A DNA stretch of 64,000 nucleotides from Salinigranum rubrum (GCF_002906575.1 NZ_CP026309.1:1116001-1180000); one strand, 5' to 3'; positions 8,835-17,809 are shown, counted from the first letter of the stretch. Notes: a model not told the origin generated them from the letters alone. Made by a program: numbers and translations.

Positions 8835-8916
8835 CTCAGTGGAATATGTGAGAACGACCCACACGGGCGTTTCGAGCGGTATGCCAGCGGTTTTCACACG
8901 TTCATCCACCGAAGTA

Positions 8917-8926
8917 TTTATATATA
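8917..8926 (+). promoter_or_regulatory. TATA-like element (TTTATATATA)
   Basis: TTTATATATA preceded by 'CCGAAG', an acceptable haloarchaeal BRE/TATA pair. Transcription should start near 8943-8946, giving a leader of about 130 bases before the coiled-coil gene at 9076. Confidence 0.6.
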
Positions 8927-8986
8927 CTTGGCCTGTAGTCGTAGGTACCTGAACGCCACCGGCGTTCCGGCGGCACCGCACGCAGA

Positions 8987-9082
8987 ATGATCGGGAGTTC
9001 TCTTACACGGCCGGTCGCACTCAACCGCACAGCCGCCGCGCTCGGCAGGGTGATGGTACAGAGGTTCGATTACGCATGGTAA
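8987..9082 (+). CDS. Possible 31-residue upstream reading frame
   Basis: ATG at 8987 to TAA at 9080-9082, overlapping the ATG of the coiled-coil gene by seven bases. Third codon positions are only moderately GC-rich, so coding is not strongly supported. If translated, it would couple to the gene behind it; the start at 9076 lies inside its last codons. It may simply be chance. Confidence 0.2.
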   Translation: MIGSSLTRPVALNRTAAALGRVMVQRFDYAW

Positions 9083-9999
9083 CAAAACAAGAAGTCCTCG
9101 AAGAATTCGACGTTAGCGAACTCGAAACAGCAAACAACGTCGAGCTCTCGGATGAGAAGCTCGAAAACGGTTCCAAAGGTCAGCTTATCAAGCTCGCAGG
9201 TCAGCTGCGAGACCGACGAAACGAGCTGAACCAGATGGCCTCCGAACGCGCCTCCAAGCGCGACGACCTGAACGCGAAGACGCGTGAGAAGGTCGACGAG
9301 GCCCAGAAACACCGCGAGAAGCGCGACGAGCTCAACGAACAGGTCCAAGAGCACAAGCAGCAGCGCAACGAGCTCAACGCGAAGGCCAACGAGCTGTTCG
9401 ACCAGGTCGAGCAGATGAAGAGCGACCTGGAGCTCGACGACGGCACGGACATCGAGGAGCTCGAAGAGGAAATCGAGCAACTCGAGTTCCGCCAGCAGAC
9501 CGAGGTCCTCTCGACCGAGGACGAGCGCGAACTCATCGAGAAGATCGAGAACAAGCGCAAGGAGCTCAAGCAGCGCAAGGAGAAGGTCGAAGACTCCGGC
9601 GAACTCGAGGAACTCATCGACGAGGCCGAGTCCGTCCGTTCCGACGCCTCCCAGCACCACCAGAAGGTGACCGAACTCGCCGACGAGGCCCAGGAACACC
9701 ACAACCAGATGATCGAGGCCTACCGCGCGGCCGACGAGATTCGCGACAAGGCCGACGAGATGCACGAGCTCTTCGTCGAGGCCCAGGAGGCCGCCGACCG
9801 CCACCACGAGGACTTCGTCCGCGTCCAGAAGCGCCTGCGCGAACTGGACAAGGAAGAGGAAGAAGAGCGCAAGGACGAGCGCGCCGAACAGCGCGAGAAG
9901 GCGAAAGAAGAGGCCGAGGAGATCTACCAGCAGTTCAAAGAGGGCGAGACGCTGGACACCGAGGACCTCATGAAGCTGCAGAAGGCCGGCCTGCTCTAA
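9076..9999 (+). CDS. Long coiled-coil protein
   Basis: A 307-residue protein that is nearly all charged heptad-like helix (K, E, R, D, Q, with L, A and V at spaced positions) from residue 35 to 290. It belongs to an archaeal family of coiled-coil proteins sometimes wrongly named phosphoserine phosphatase. There are no cysteines, no signal and no catalytic motif. The C-terminus ends 'EDLMKLQKAGLL'. GAG and CTC codons are used more evenly than in neighbours, and the gene has a strong promoter region, both of which hint at high expression. The role is unknown; a structural or RNA/ribosome-associated role would be a guess. Confidence 0.85.
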   Translation: MVTKQEVLEEFDVSELETANNVELSDEKLENGSKGQLIKLAGQLRDRRNELNQMASERASKRDDLNAKTREKVDEAQKHREKRDELNEQVQEHKQQRNELNAKANELFDQVEQMKSDLELDDGTDIEELEEEIEQLEFRQQTEVLSTEDERELIEKIENKRKELKQRKEKVEDSGELEELIDEAESVRSDASQHHQKVTELADEAQEHHNQMIEAYRAADEIRDKADEMHELFVEAQEAADRHHEDFVRVQKRLRELDKEEEEERKDERAEQREKAKEEAEEIYQQFKEGETLDTEDLMKLQKAGLL

Positions 10000-10030
10000 G
10001 TCGCGGTCGAGTCTCACTCTCTCTCACGGT

Positions 10031-10038
10031 CTTTTTAT
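10031..10038 (+). promoter_or_regulatory. TATA element of sppA
   Basis: CTTTTTATT lies about 26 bases before the ATG at 10063, which places the start of transcription at or very near the start codon (leaderless layout). The T-run could also end transcription of the gene before it. Confidence 0.5.
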
Positions 10039-10062
10039 TCGGCGCGTCCCCACGGAGTCGGT

Positions 10063-11070
10063 ATGAGCGAACGCACACGGACAGTCGTCACCCTCGTGGT
10101 TGGCCTCGTCGCCGCGGCCGTCGCCGCCGTCGTCGGCTGGGCGCTCCTCGTTCGGTTCCCGGCCGACCTCGCGGACCTCCTCGGCGTCGTTCTGGTTGTT
10201 GGCCTCGTCGTGCTCGCGCTCCGCTTCGTCGCGCGCGCGATGCGCGCCCGATACCCCGCGTACGACGTGGCCGAAGTCGCCGTCACCGGTCCTATCTCCC
10301 GTGACGGCGGCCCCGGTCCGCTCCCCACGAGTCCGCGCGGCACCCCCGCCGACGACATCGTCGAACAGATCGAGCGCGCCGACGAGGACGACGCGGTCGA
10401 GGGCCTCCTCGTCAAACTGAACACCCCCGGGGGAGAGGTGGTTCCGAGCGACGACATCCGCCGTGCTATCGTCCGGTTCGACGGCCCGACGCTCGCGTAC
10501 GCGACCGACACTTGCGCGAGCGGCGGCTACTGGATCGCCAGCGGCTGTGACGAACTGTGGGCGCGCGACGCCTCCATCGTGGGCAGCATCGGCGTCATCG
10601 GCTCGCGCGTGAACGTCTCGGACCTCGCCGAGCGCCTCGGCGTCTCCTACGAGCGCTTCGCCGCCGGACGGTACAAGGACGCCGGTATCCCGCTGAAAGA
10701 GATGGACGACGACGAGCGCGCCTATCTGCAAGGGATCATCGACGACTTCTACGACAACTTCGTCGAGCGGGTCGCCGAGGGGCGCGAGATGGACGAGGCG
10801 GCCATCCGCGACACCGAGGCTCGGGTGTTCGTCGGTCGGGACGCCCACGAGCGCGGCCTCGTCGACGACATCGGTGCGCGCGACGACGTGGAAGAGCGCC
10901 TCGCCGGCCTCCTCGAACGCGACGAGGTCGACGTCGAGGAGTTCACGCCCCAGCAGTCGCTCGCGGCTCGCCTGCGCGGCGGTGCGGAATCGGTCGCCTA
11001 CGCGCTCGGTGCCGGTATCGCCGGGCGCGTCGTCGGCGACGGCGAGGAGCCGCTGAAGCTCCGGTTCTGA
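10063..11070 (+). CDS. sppA: Signal peptide peptidase SppA, S49 family
   Basis: A 335-residue membrane serine protease of the short archaeal SppA type. Two N-terminal membrane helices (about residues 7-30 and 38-58) are followed by the protease domain. The nucleophile Ser153 sits in 'CASGGYW' and the general base Lys205 in 'GRYKDAG'. 'VKLNTPGGEVVPSDDI' and 'SIVGSIGVIGS' are typical. It degrades leftover signal peptides or membrane proteins and is expected to form a ring on the outer membrane face. A RidA gene faces it from the other strand, five bases away. Confidence 0.95.
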   Translation: MSERTRTVVTLVVGLVAAAVAAVVGWALLVRFPADLADLLGVVLVVGLVVLALRFVARAMRARYPAYDVAEVAVTGPISRDGGPGPLPTSPRGTPADDIVEQIERADEDDAVEGLLVKLNTPGGEVVPSDDIRRAIVRFDGPTLAYATDTCASGGYWIASGCDELWARDASIVGSIGVIGSRVNVSDLAERLGVSYERFAAGRYKDAGIPLKEMDDDERAYLQGIIDDFYDNFVERVAEGREMDEAAIRDTEARVFVGRDAHERGLVDDIGARDDVEERLAGLLERDEVDVEEFTPQQSLAARLRGGAESVAYALGAGIAGRVVGDGEEPLKLRF

Positions 11071-11074
11071 GCGC

Positions 11075-11494
11075 TCACCCGTCGCTCTCCGCTCCGTTCT
11101 CGTCGCCGCTCCCGACGACCGCTTCCGCTTCGACTTCGACGAGCAAATCGGGGTCGATGAGCCGCGACACTTCCACCATCGACGTGGCCGGACGCACGTC
11201 GCCGAACACCTCGGCGTGTGCGTCTCCCACCGCCTCCCAGTCGTCGATGTCGACGACGTACATGCGGGTCCGCACGACGTCTTCCACCGCTCCACCGGCT
11301 TCCTCGACGGCCGAGACGACGTTCTCCATCGCCCGCTTCGCCTGGCCGTGAGGGTCGCCGACGGCGACGACGCTTCCCTCATCGTCCGTGGCCGTCGTCC
11401 CGGAGACGCAGATTCGGTCGCCGACGCGCACTGCCCGGGAGTAGCCGACGCGCGGTTCCCACTCGGTGCCGCTCGTGACGGTTCGGCGGTTCAT
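11075..11494 (-). CDS. RidA family enamine/imine deaminase
   Basis: A 139-residue RidA/YjgF-like protein. Landmarks are 'GYSRAVRVGDRICVSGTT', 'VRTRMYVVDIDDW' and 'RPATSMVEVSRLIDPDLLVEVEAEAV'; the arginine of RPA is the conserved residue that holds the carboxylate of imine substrates. Such proteins hydrolyse reactive enamines or imines from PLP enzymes. Cytosolic and probably trimeric. The acidic C-terminal tail after residue 125 is extra. It is convergent with sppA. Confidence 0.92.
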   Translation of the reverse strand: MNRRTVTSGTEWEPRVGYSRAVRVGDRICVSGTTATDDEGSVVAVGDPHGQAKRAMENVVSAVEEAGGAVEDVVRTRMYVVDIDDWEAVGDAHAEVFGDVRPATSMVEVSRLIDPDLLVEVEAEAVVGSGDENGAESDG

Positions 11495-11788
11495 CGACGG
11501 TGAGGTGGTGCGCGAGCGACGTGACTGTTGTTCTCCGTGATTTTCACCGCTGGGGTGGTTCGCCCTGAGAGAGTGTGGTAGGACTCCTCGTCTCTTCAGA
11601 CGTGACAGACCTCCCCCCGGCCGAGATTCGCGTGCGGATTACAGAGCGTCTCCCCCGAACGCGGACGGTCGCCAGTGCCCAGTGTCCCGACGGAACGAGG
11701 TGGGCGAGCACCGCTATCGACCGACAGGAGCCCCTCAGAACGGTCGGGGCCCAACACCGTTAATTGGCTCCTCGTCGTTCGCTCGTGC
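11495..11788. other. Gene-free stretch before a membrane-protein gene
   Basis: These 294 bases lie between divergent genes. A 'GTTAATTGG' element at about 11758-11766 is 26 bases before the ATG at 11789 and looks like its TATA box. I see no RNA gene or convincing small protein here. Confidence 0.5.
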
Positions 11789-12253
11789 ATGGACGAACAC
11801 CGCGGCACGACGCCCGAGATAGAGGAGCGTCGCATCCGCCTCCGCCCGGAGAACGACGCGGTCGGCACCTGGCTCGAACGGCTGTTCGACGCCACCTCCG
11901 AACTCGTCGTCTTCGCCATCCCGGCGTTCGTCCTCGTCGTCCTGTTCAACAGCGCCACCCTGAGCGGGCGGACCATCGTCACCGCGACGGGCTTCATCCT
12001 CGTCGCGGCGGCCATCAAGCGTCGGACGCTCGCCGTCGGCGCACCCTGGCCGAAGACGAGCACGCGACTCAGCCTCGCACGCCTCGCGTACTTCAACACT
12101 GTTGTCGTCGTCGGCGTCGTCCTCCCCGGTCTCGTCGGGACAGCGACCGGCGCCGGCCCCGCACTCGTCCTCCCGACGGCGTTCGTGGTCGGCCTCGTCG
12201 GCGCGGGGCTGTTCCCGCCGCTCGTCGCGCTCATCGGACGCGGCGGCGACTGA
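11789..12253 (+). CDS. Hypothetical four-helix membrane protein
   Basis: A 154-residue protein with an acidic N-terminus of about 30 residues and four hydrophobic helices (about residues 35-55, 60-78, 95-115 and 120-145). No conserved catalytic residues or known family motif are recognised. The ATG at 11789 is preferred over an upstream start because a TATA-like element lies 26 bases before it. It is 56 bases ahead of menB on the same strand, so the two could share a transcript, but no functional link is evident. Confidence 0.65.
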   Translation: MDEHRGTTPEIEERRIRLRPENDAVGTWLERLFDATSELVVFAIPAFVLVVLFNSATLSGRTIVTATGFILVAAAIKRRTLAVGAPWPKTSTRLSLARLAYFNTVVVVGVVLPGLVGTATGAGPALVLPTAFVVGLVGAGLFPPLVALIGRGGD

Positions 12254-12309
12254 TCCGACCTTCCCCGGCGGACGCGAATCTTTTTGCGCGCGCCACCCAC
12301 CCTCGGCGT

Positions 12310-13212
12310 ATGGTGTCTGAGATTTTCGACGCGGACCGCTGGGAACCCGTCGACGTTGCGGCGGAGTTCACCGACGTCACCTACCACCGGGCCGTCGACA
12401 CTCCCGCCGTTCGAATCGCGTTCGACCGACCCGAAGTGCGAAACGCCTTCCGACCCCGGACGGTCGACGAACTGTACGTCGCGCTCGACGACGCCCGACA
12501 GCGCGCGGATATCGGGTGTGTCCTCCTCACCGGCAACGGTCCCTCGGAGACGGATGGCGGCTGGGCCTTCTCGTCCGGTGGCGACCAGGCCATCAGGGGG
12601 AAGTCGGGCTACGAGTACGACGGCGACGGCGAGGAGGGCGAGGAGTCCGCCCCGCGCGTCGGCCGCCTCCACATCCTCGAAGTCCAGCGGCTCATCCGCT
12701 TCATGCCCAAACCCGTCATCGCCGTCGTTCCGGGGTGGGCCGTGGGCGGCGGCCACTCCCTGCACGTGGTCTGTGACCTCACGCTCGCCTCCGGAGAACA
12801 CGCCACCTTCAAACAGACCGACGCCGACGTCGCCTCCTTCGACGGCGGGTTCGGTTCCGCCTATCTCGCGCATCAGGTCGGCCAGAAGAAGGCGCGGGAG
12901 ATATTCTTCCTCGGGCGGAACTACGACGCCGAGGAGGCCGCGGAGATGGGTATGGTGAACGCAGTCGTCGACCACGAGAAACTGGAGACGACGGCGCTGG
13001 AGTGGGCCGACGAGATCACGCGGAAGTCGCCGACCGCGATCCGGATGCTCAAGTACGCGTTCAACCTCGACACCGACGGAATGGTCGGCCAGCAGGTGTT
13101 CGCGGGCGAGGCGACGCGCCTGGCGTACATGACCGACGAGGCCGAGGAAGGGAGGGACGCCTTCCTAGAGAAGCGCGAGCCCGAATTCCGGAAGTTCCCC
13201 TGGCACTACTGA
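12310..13212 (+). CDS. menB: 1,4-dihydroxy-2-naphthoyl-CoA synthase
   Basis: A crotonase-fold enzyme of menaquinone synthesis that closes the second ring of o-succinylbenzoyl-CoA. The 300-residue protein has the oxyanion-hole 'GWAVGGGHSLH', the SSGGDQ substrate loop ('FSSGGDQAIRG'), and the MenB hallmark 'VASFDGGFGSAYLAHQVG' followed by 'KKAREIFFLGRNYDA'. These separate MenB from general enoyl-CoA hydratases. The start is the ATG at 12310. menA and menC follow within 1.6 kb on the same strand, so most of the naphthoquinone branch is clustered here. Confidence 0.95.
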   Translation: MVSEIFDADRWEPVDVAAEFTDVTYHRAVDTPAVRIAFDRPEVRNAFRPRTVDELYVALDDARQRADIGCVLLTGNGPSETDGGWAFSSGGDQAIRGKSGYEYDGDGEEGEESAPRVGRLHILEVQRLIRFMPKPVIAVVPGWAVGGGHSLHVVCDLTLASGEHATFKQTDADVASFDGGFGSAYLAHQVGQKKAREIFFLGRNYDAEEAAEMGMVNAVVDHEKLETTALEWADEITRKSPTAIRMLKYAFNLDTDGMVGQQVFAGEATRLAYMTDEAEEGRDAFLEKREPEFRKFPWHY

Positions 13213-13630
13213 ACGACCGTTTTACTTGCCGGGTGCGCCGGAGGCGCACCACTCCTCGCGAAAAGCTCGGCCAAAAACCCCCGCGAGGCGAGCGAACGCG
13301 AGTGAGGGTGCGAACCGGCCGGGGAGGTTCGTGGCTTCAGCGCCCTGGCGTCCGGGCCCCGGTGTGCTTCACTGAACCACTCGGATTCGACACGCCAACC
13401 TCGCCGACAGGACCGGACCGTCTCCGCCGCACTTCACCGGGACGCGCGAACCCGGCACCGGCCGACACAGAACCGCCTCATTCCTCGTCCGATTTCCCGT
13501 TACTTCCCGCGAACAGCAACCGATTCGGTTCGAATTTGGGTGAGAACTTGGAAATCACTCATTTACCGACGCCGCCTCCCTGTCATCGGGGGAGAGGAGG
13601 CGGCCACCCCGCCACGCCCCACGCAGACCC
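13213..13630. other. Gene-free stretch between menB and a small zinc protein
   Basis: These 418 bases hold a perfect 8-bp hairpin at 13232-13250, a second inverted repeat (CCTCGCG at about 13253 with CGCGAGG at about 13280), and otherwise GC-rich DNA without a supported reading frame or tRNA. 'TCATTTACC' at about 13558-13566 may be part of a promoter for the small gene at 13631. Confidence 0.5.
13232..13250 (+). terminator. Hairpin downstream of menB
   Basis: GGTGCGCC-GGA-GGCGCACC forms a perfect 8-bp stem with a 3-base loop, 20 bases after the menB stop and next to a T4 run (13220-13223). This position fits an mRNA 3' end or processing signal. Archaeal terminators rely mainly on T-tracts, so the role is uncertain. 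Confidence 0.35.
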
Positions 13631-13777
13631 ATGCCCACCTGTGACCACTGCCGGCGACACGTCTCGGACCGCTTCGCCCGCGTCTTCGCGGACGCGTTCG
13701 GCGAGATACACGCCTGCCCCGGGTGTGCCCCGAACGAGGGCATCGCGGAGGTCGCGAGACGACGCGCACAGGGGTAG
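13631..13777 (+). CDS. 48-residue zinc-ribbon-like protein
   Basis: A short gene from ATG 13631 to TAG 13775-13777. The product has two CxxC-type knuckles, 'CDHC' near residue 4 and 'CPGC' near residue 31, separated by an aromatic and charged helix ('DRFARVFADAFGEIHA'). This is the layout of small haloarchaeal zinc-ribbon proteins (DUF7563-like, from memory). Third positions are strongly GC-rich, supporting coding. It lies between menB and menA on the same strand; a link to menaquinone synthesis is not implied. Such micro-proteins often affect regulation. Confidence 0.7.
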   Translation: MPTCDHCRRHVSDRFARVFADAFGEIHACPGCAPNEGIAEVARRRAQG

Positions 13778-13826
13778 AGCGGAAGAAACGGGGGGTTTAG
13801 GCTTCTCGCGTCCCGAGTGAGAGGAA

Positions 13827-14768
13827 ATGAGCGCGACTTCGACCGACGTCTCCCGGACGAAAGCGTGGGTGATGGCCGCCCGGCCGCAGACGCTGCCCGC
13901 GGCCATCGCCCCCATCGTCGTCGGGACGGGACTGGCGGTCCACGACGGCGTGTTCGCCGCCCTGCCGGCGCTCTTCGCGCTCCTCGGCGCGGCGCTCATC
14001 CAGGTCGGCACGAACTTCGCGAACGACTACTACGACGCCGTCCAGGGCGCCGACACCGAGGAGAGGGAGGGGTTCACGCGCGTGACCGCCTCGGGGCTCA
14101 TCTCCGCGCCCGAGGTGAAACGGGCGATGTACCTCACGTTCCTCGTCGCCGTCGTCGTCGGCACCTACCTGGTCTACGTCGGCGGCGTCCCCATCCTCGT
14201 CGTCGGCGTCCTCTCGGTGCTCTCGGGCATCGCCTACACCGGCGGCCCCTACCCGCTCGGCTACCACGGCCTCGGCGACGTGTTCGTCTTCGTCTTCTTC
14301 GGCTTCGTCGCCGTCGTCGGTACCTACTACGTACAGGCCGCTTCCGTCCTGAGCGGGGCGTTCCCCCTGTGGATTCCTCCCGGAACCCTGACGACGGCGG
14401 CCGTCGTCGCCTCCCTCCCCATCGCCGCCATCTCGACGAACATCCTCGTCGTCAACAACCTCCGGGACAGGAGAGAGGACGCCCGCACGGGGAAGCGGAC
14501 GCTCGTCGTGCGCTTCGGTTCGCTGTTCGGGCGCGTGCAGTACGTCGCGCTCTTCGCGCTCGCGTACGCCGTCCCGCTCTACCTGTTCTCGACGCCGGCG
14601 TTCGGGCTTCCCGTCCTGCTCCCGCTCCTGTCGCTCCCGCTCGCCGCGCTCGTCACGCGGACCGTGTTGCAGGAGGAGTCCGGCGACGCGCTGAACCCCG
14701 CGCTCGAACAGAACGGCAAGACGCTCGCGCTGTACGCCGTCCTCGCGGCGGTCGGCTTCGCGCTCTGA
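13827..14768 (+). CDS. menA: 1,4-dihydroxy-2-naphthoate polyprenyltransferase
   Basis: A UbiA-superfamily prenyltransferase that joins the polyprenyl tail to dihydroxynaphthoate in menaquinone synthesis. The 313-residue protein has eight or nine membrane helices. The first Asp-rich motif is 'NFANDYYDAVQGAD' and the second is 'NNLRDRREDARTGKRT', which bind Mg and the diphosphate; 'RPQTLPAAIAPIVVGTG' is the usual N-terminal signature of MenA. The stop is four bases before the ATG of menC, so the two are one transcript. Confidence 0.96.
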   Translation: MSATSTDVSRTKAWVMAARPQTLPAAIAPIVVGTGLAVHDGVFAALPALFALLGAALIQVGTNFANDYYDAVQGADTEEREGFTRVTASGLISAPEVKRAMYLTFLVAVVVGTYLVYVGGVPILVVGVLSVLSGIAYTGGPYPLGYHGLGDVFVFVFFGFVAVVGTYYVQAASVLSGAFPLWIPPGTLTTAAVVASLPIAAISTNILVVNNLRDRREDARTGKRTLVVRFGSLFGRVQYVALFALAYAVPLYLFSTPAFGLPVLLPLLSLPLAALVTRTVLQEESGDALNPALEQNGKTLALYAVLAAVGFAL

Positions 14769-14772
14769 CGCC

Positions 14773-15822
14773 ATGAGCGTCGACGTGACGCCCTTCGAAC
14801 TCCCGCTCGCCCGTCCGCTGTCGACTGCCCGCGGCGACATCGAGGCGCGACGGGGGTTCGTCGTTCGCGGGTCCGTCGGCGACGAGTCGGGCGTCGGCGA
14901 GGCCACGCCCCTTCCGGGCTGGACCGAGTCGTACGACGACTGCCGACGCGCGCTCGACATCGTCGACGACCTCGGCGCGGCGCTCTCCTCGACCGTCCTC
15001 GACGACGCGCCCGCCGCCCGCCACGCGGTCTCGCTCGCGCTGTTCGACGCCCGTGCGCGCGGCGAAGGGGTGTCGCTCGCGCGCTTTCTCGCCGGGCCCG
15101 AGGGGCGCGTTTCCGACGCGGTCCCGGTCAACGCGACGGTGGGGGACGCGAGCGAGGACGAGACGGCCGACGCAGTCGAGGACGCTGTCGCGTCGGGTTA
15201 CGACTGCGTGAAGCTGAAAGTCGGCGTCGGCGGGGTCGAGCGGGACGTCGAGCGCCTCGTCGCCGCCCGCGACGCGTCGTCCGAGGCCACGTTGCGCGTC
15301 GACGCCAACGGAGCCTGGACCACGGAGGAGGCGACGCGGTTCGTCGAGGGCGTCTCCGGTCGCGGGGTCGACCTCGCGTACGTCGAACAGCCGCTCGCTC
15401 CCGAGGACGTCGAGGGGCACGCGGCGTTCCGAGCCGAGTGTCCGTTCGACGTCGCCGTCGACGAGACGCTGGGGCGAAAATCGGTCGACGAGGTGCTCGC
15501 CGCCGACGCCGCGGACGTTCTCGTGGTGAAGCCGATGGCGCTCGGCGGGCCGGGGCGGACGCTCGCGGTCGCAGAACAGGCCCGGGAAGCAGGGGTGGAA
15601 AGCGTGGTGACGACGACCATCGACGCCGCCGTCGCTCGGGTCGGGGCGCTGCACGTCGCCGCCGCGCTCGTCGACCCGCCGGCGTGTGGGCTCGCGACCG
15701 GCGACCTCCTGAAACGTGACCTCGCGCCCGACCCTACCCCCGTCATCGACGGGGAGATGCGGGTCCCCGAGGGTCCGGGACTCGCCGGCGAGGCGTTCGC
15801 GGCGCTCGGCCTCGACGGGTAG
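14773..15822 (+). CDS. menC: o-succinylbenzoate synthase
   Basis: An enolase-superfamily enzyme that dehydrates SHCHC to o-succinylbenzoate in menaquinone synthesis. The 349-residue protein has the catalytic lysine motif 'CVKLKVG', metal ligands in 'RVDANGAW' and 'YVEQPL' and 'AVDETLG', and the second lysine in 'LVVKPMALGG'. The muconate-lactonising-type N-terminal capping domain covers residues 1-110. An N-acylamino acid racemase or dipeptide epimerase would have similar motifs, but coupling to menA four bases upstream decides for MenC. Confidence 0.92.
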   Translation: MSVDVTPFELPLARPLSTARGDIEARRGFVVRGSVGDESGVGEATPLPGWTESYDDCRRALDIVDDLGAALSSTVLDDAPAARHAVSLALFDARARGEGVSLARFLAGPEGRVSDAVPVNATVGDASEDETADAVEDAVASGYDCVKLKVGVGGVERDVERLVAARDASSEATLRVDANGAWTTEEATRFVEGVSGRGVDLAYVEQPLAPEDVEGHAAFRAECPFDVAVDETLGRKSVDEVLAADAADVLVVKPMALGGPGRTLAVAEQAREAGVESVVTTTIDAAVARVGALHVAAALVDPPACGLATGDLLKRDLAPDPTPVIDGEMRVPEGPGLAGEAFAALGLDG

Positions 15823-15836
15823 CCTCTCGCGCGCGT

Positions 15837-16349
15837 CTAGCCCTCGACGACGTCGACGGCGCCCTTCATTCCCACCGCCTGGTGGGGGACGCAGTAGTAG
15901 CGGACCACACCGGGCTCGTCGAACGTCCGCTCGTAGGTCGTCCCTTCCGAAGACGCGAGTTCCGACTCGAACGCGCCGCCCTCTTCCCTGACGTTGTGCT
16001 GGCCGCCGCGGCCGGTCCACTCCCAGACGACGGTGGTTCCCGGCGAGACTTCGACGGCGACCGGATCGAAGAGGAGGCCGTTGCCCGCGCCGACGGCGAC
16101 CGTCACCGTCTCCTGGCCGGTTCGGTCGGCCGCCGAACCGTCGTAGTTCGGGGCGTTGTCGAGCCAGTCGCCGTACGCGGCCGGTCCCGAGCCGCCACCA
16201 CTGCCACTACTCTCACCACTACCACCACTCTCACCACTACCACTACCGTCACCGCCGCCACCGGAGCAGCCAGCGACACCCACCGCACAGGCGAGCGCTC
16301 CGGCGCGCAAGACCCGCCGACGGGTCGCCGGCGTCGTTCGTTCGGTCAT
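15837..16349 (-). CDS. Halocyanin-like blue copper lipoprotein
   Basis: A 170-residue exported electron carrier. The N-terminus has a Tat signal ('TRRRVLRAGALACAVGVAGC') with a lipobox cysteine. A Gly/Ser/Glu linker of about 30 residues follows, then a plastocyanin-fold domain. Copper ligands are visible: His in 'GGQHNVREEG', and Cys and His in 'VRYYCVPHQAVGMKG' with the Met. It should move electrons at the outer membrane face between a quinol oxidoreductase and an oxidase, in keeping with the men, cytochrome b and cox genes here. It is convergent with menC. Confidence 0.93.
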   Translation of the reverse strand: MTERTTPATRRRVLRAGALACAVGVAGCSGGGGDGSGSGESGGSGESSGSGGGSGPAAYGDWLDNAPNYDGSAADRTGQETVTVAVGAGNGLLFDPVAVEVSPGTTVVWEWTGRGGQHNVREEGGAFESELASSEGTTYERTFDEPGVVRYYCVPHQAVGMKGAVDVVEG

Positions 16350-16398
16350 GTCGGTTCGTTAGACTCCGTGGTCTTATCCGAACTGTTTCGCCTCGCTC

Positions 16399-16758
16399 TC
16401 ACGACGGCGGTCCCCGGCCGACGGCGACGCGCCGGTGACACAGGTAGAGGCCGCCGACGGGCGGGAACAACAGTGCGACACCCGCGTACGCCCACTTGAG
16501 CGGACCGACCTCGACCCCGCCGACGCCGAGCGCGCGGGTGTCTTGGAGGAGTGCCGTCGCCGCGAGCGGGGCGAGGACGAGCGTGTAGAGGCTCTTCGCC
16601 GTCGCCCACAGGAACGTCCCGTCCACCAAGAGTTGCCACTCGACGAGCGCGAGGACCGCCCATCCGACCGCACAGGCGGAGAGGATGGCGAGCCACGGCC
16701 CGCGCTCGTCGCGGTCGGGTTCGTCGTCCGGGTGACGGACGGGGTCGGGATCGAACAC
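16399..16758 (-). CDS. Hypothetical three-helix membrane protein
   Basis: A 119-residue protein with a charged N-terminus ('[11 protein letters not shown]') and three hydrophobic segments at about residues 22-42, 48-68 and 85-103. The C-terminus has '[16 protein letters not shown]'. I do not recognise the family. I chose the GTG at 16758 because the frame upstream of it is arginine-rich shadow sequence opposite the ThuA-like gene. The intergenic gap to that divergent gene is then 102 bases, enough for two promoters. Confidence 0.6.
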   Translation of the reverse strand: MFDPDPVRHPDDEPDRDERGPWLAILSACAVGWAVLALVEWQLLVDGTFLWATAKSLYTLVLAPLAATALLQDTRALGVGGVEVGPLKWAYAGVALLFPPVGGLYLCHRRVAVGRGPPS

Positions 16759-16860
16759 ACGCGGGGGTTGGCGCGGACGGAGTTGAATCGTTCGCCCCTC
16801 ACCGTCCACGCCCCACACAACACGTTCATCACCCCCGGCGACGACGCCCTCGATACCACG

Positions 16861-17597
16861 ATGACGCGAGCGAGCGACACGAGAGTCACGGTCTGGAACG
16901 AGTACCGACACGAGCGCGACTCCGACGAGGTTCGGGAAGTCTACCCCGACGGTATCCACGCGGCCGTCGCCGACGGTCTCTCCGAGGCGGGTTTCGAGAC
17001 GCGGACGGCGACCCTCGACGACCCGGACCACGGCCTCACGCCCGGGATTCTGGAGGAGACGGACGTCCTCACGTGGTGGGGCCACCGCGCCCACGACGAG
17101 GTGCGCGACGACGTGGTCGAGCGCGTCTGCGACCGAGTACGGGACGGAATGGGACTGCTCGTCCTCCACTCGGGCCACTACTCGAAGCCGTTCAAGAGAC
17201 TCATGGGCACCTCCTGCGCGCTGAAGTGGCGCGAGGCGGGCGAACGCGAGCGCGTCTGGACCATCGAACCCGGTCACCCTATCGCCGCTGGCCTCGACGA
17301 GTCGTTCGTCGTTCCGCGGGCGGAGATGTACGGCGAGCGGTTCGACGTGCCCGCGCCCGACGACCTCGTCTTCACCTCGTGGTTCGAGGGGGCGAGGTGT
17401 TCAGAAGCGGCTGCTGTTACACGCGCGGGAAGGGGCGGATATTCTACTTCCGACCGGGCCACGAGACCTACCCCATCTACTACCAGGAGGAGATCAGACG
17501 GGTGCTCGCCAACGCCGTCGAGTGGGCCGCCCCCACAGCGGGGCCGACGCCGCGGTTCGAGCGGTCCGAACCGGCCGAGGACGTCGATATCGGGTGA
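16861..17597 (+). CDS. ThuA-like trehalose-utilization protein (frameshifted in this sequence)
   Basis: A ThuA-family protein (type 1 glutamine amidotransferase-like fold, linked to sugar catabolism). Residues 1-175 read from the ATG at 16861: '[25 protein letters not shown]', '[10 protein letters not shown]' and '[19 protein letters not shown]' are typical. At the G5 run 17388-17392 the frame breaks; adding one G restores '[18 protein letters not shown]' and '[12 protein letters not shown]', ending at 17597. The repaired protein has 245 residues, the usual length. A single missing base in a G run points to a sequence error more than to decay. Confidence 0.85.
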
Positions 17598-17809
17598 GAG
17601 CGTCTCGGTTTCGTCTCGACCCCGACCGTTGACGTAGCCGGTGTGCGGCAGACCGCGGGGGGCTCACCGCGCCCGTGTGTCGTGCGGTCGCCCGCTCGTT
17701 CTCGTCGGTCGTTCTCCCGACGCGCCCTCCCACCCTCTCGACACCCTCGTGCGACATCTCCATCGAGGTGACCGGGACTGTTTTACCCGCCCCACGCGTC
17801 CTCTCGCGT

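Larger units (their letters stand above)
8721..9075. other. Gene-free stretch with two TATA elements and a long leader
   Basis: These 355 bases separate divergent genes. They hold two strong TATA-like elements (8827-8834 and 8917-8926), a small GC hairpin near 8951-8967 (GAACGCC/GGCGTTC) and a possible 31-codon reading frame that overlaps the start of the next gene. If the second TATA drives the coiled-coil gene, the mRNA has a leader of about 130 bases, long for a haloarchaeon. Confidence 0.6.
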
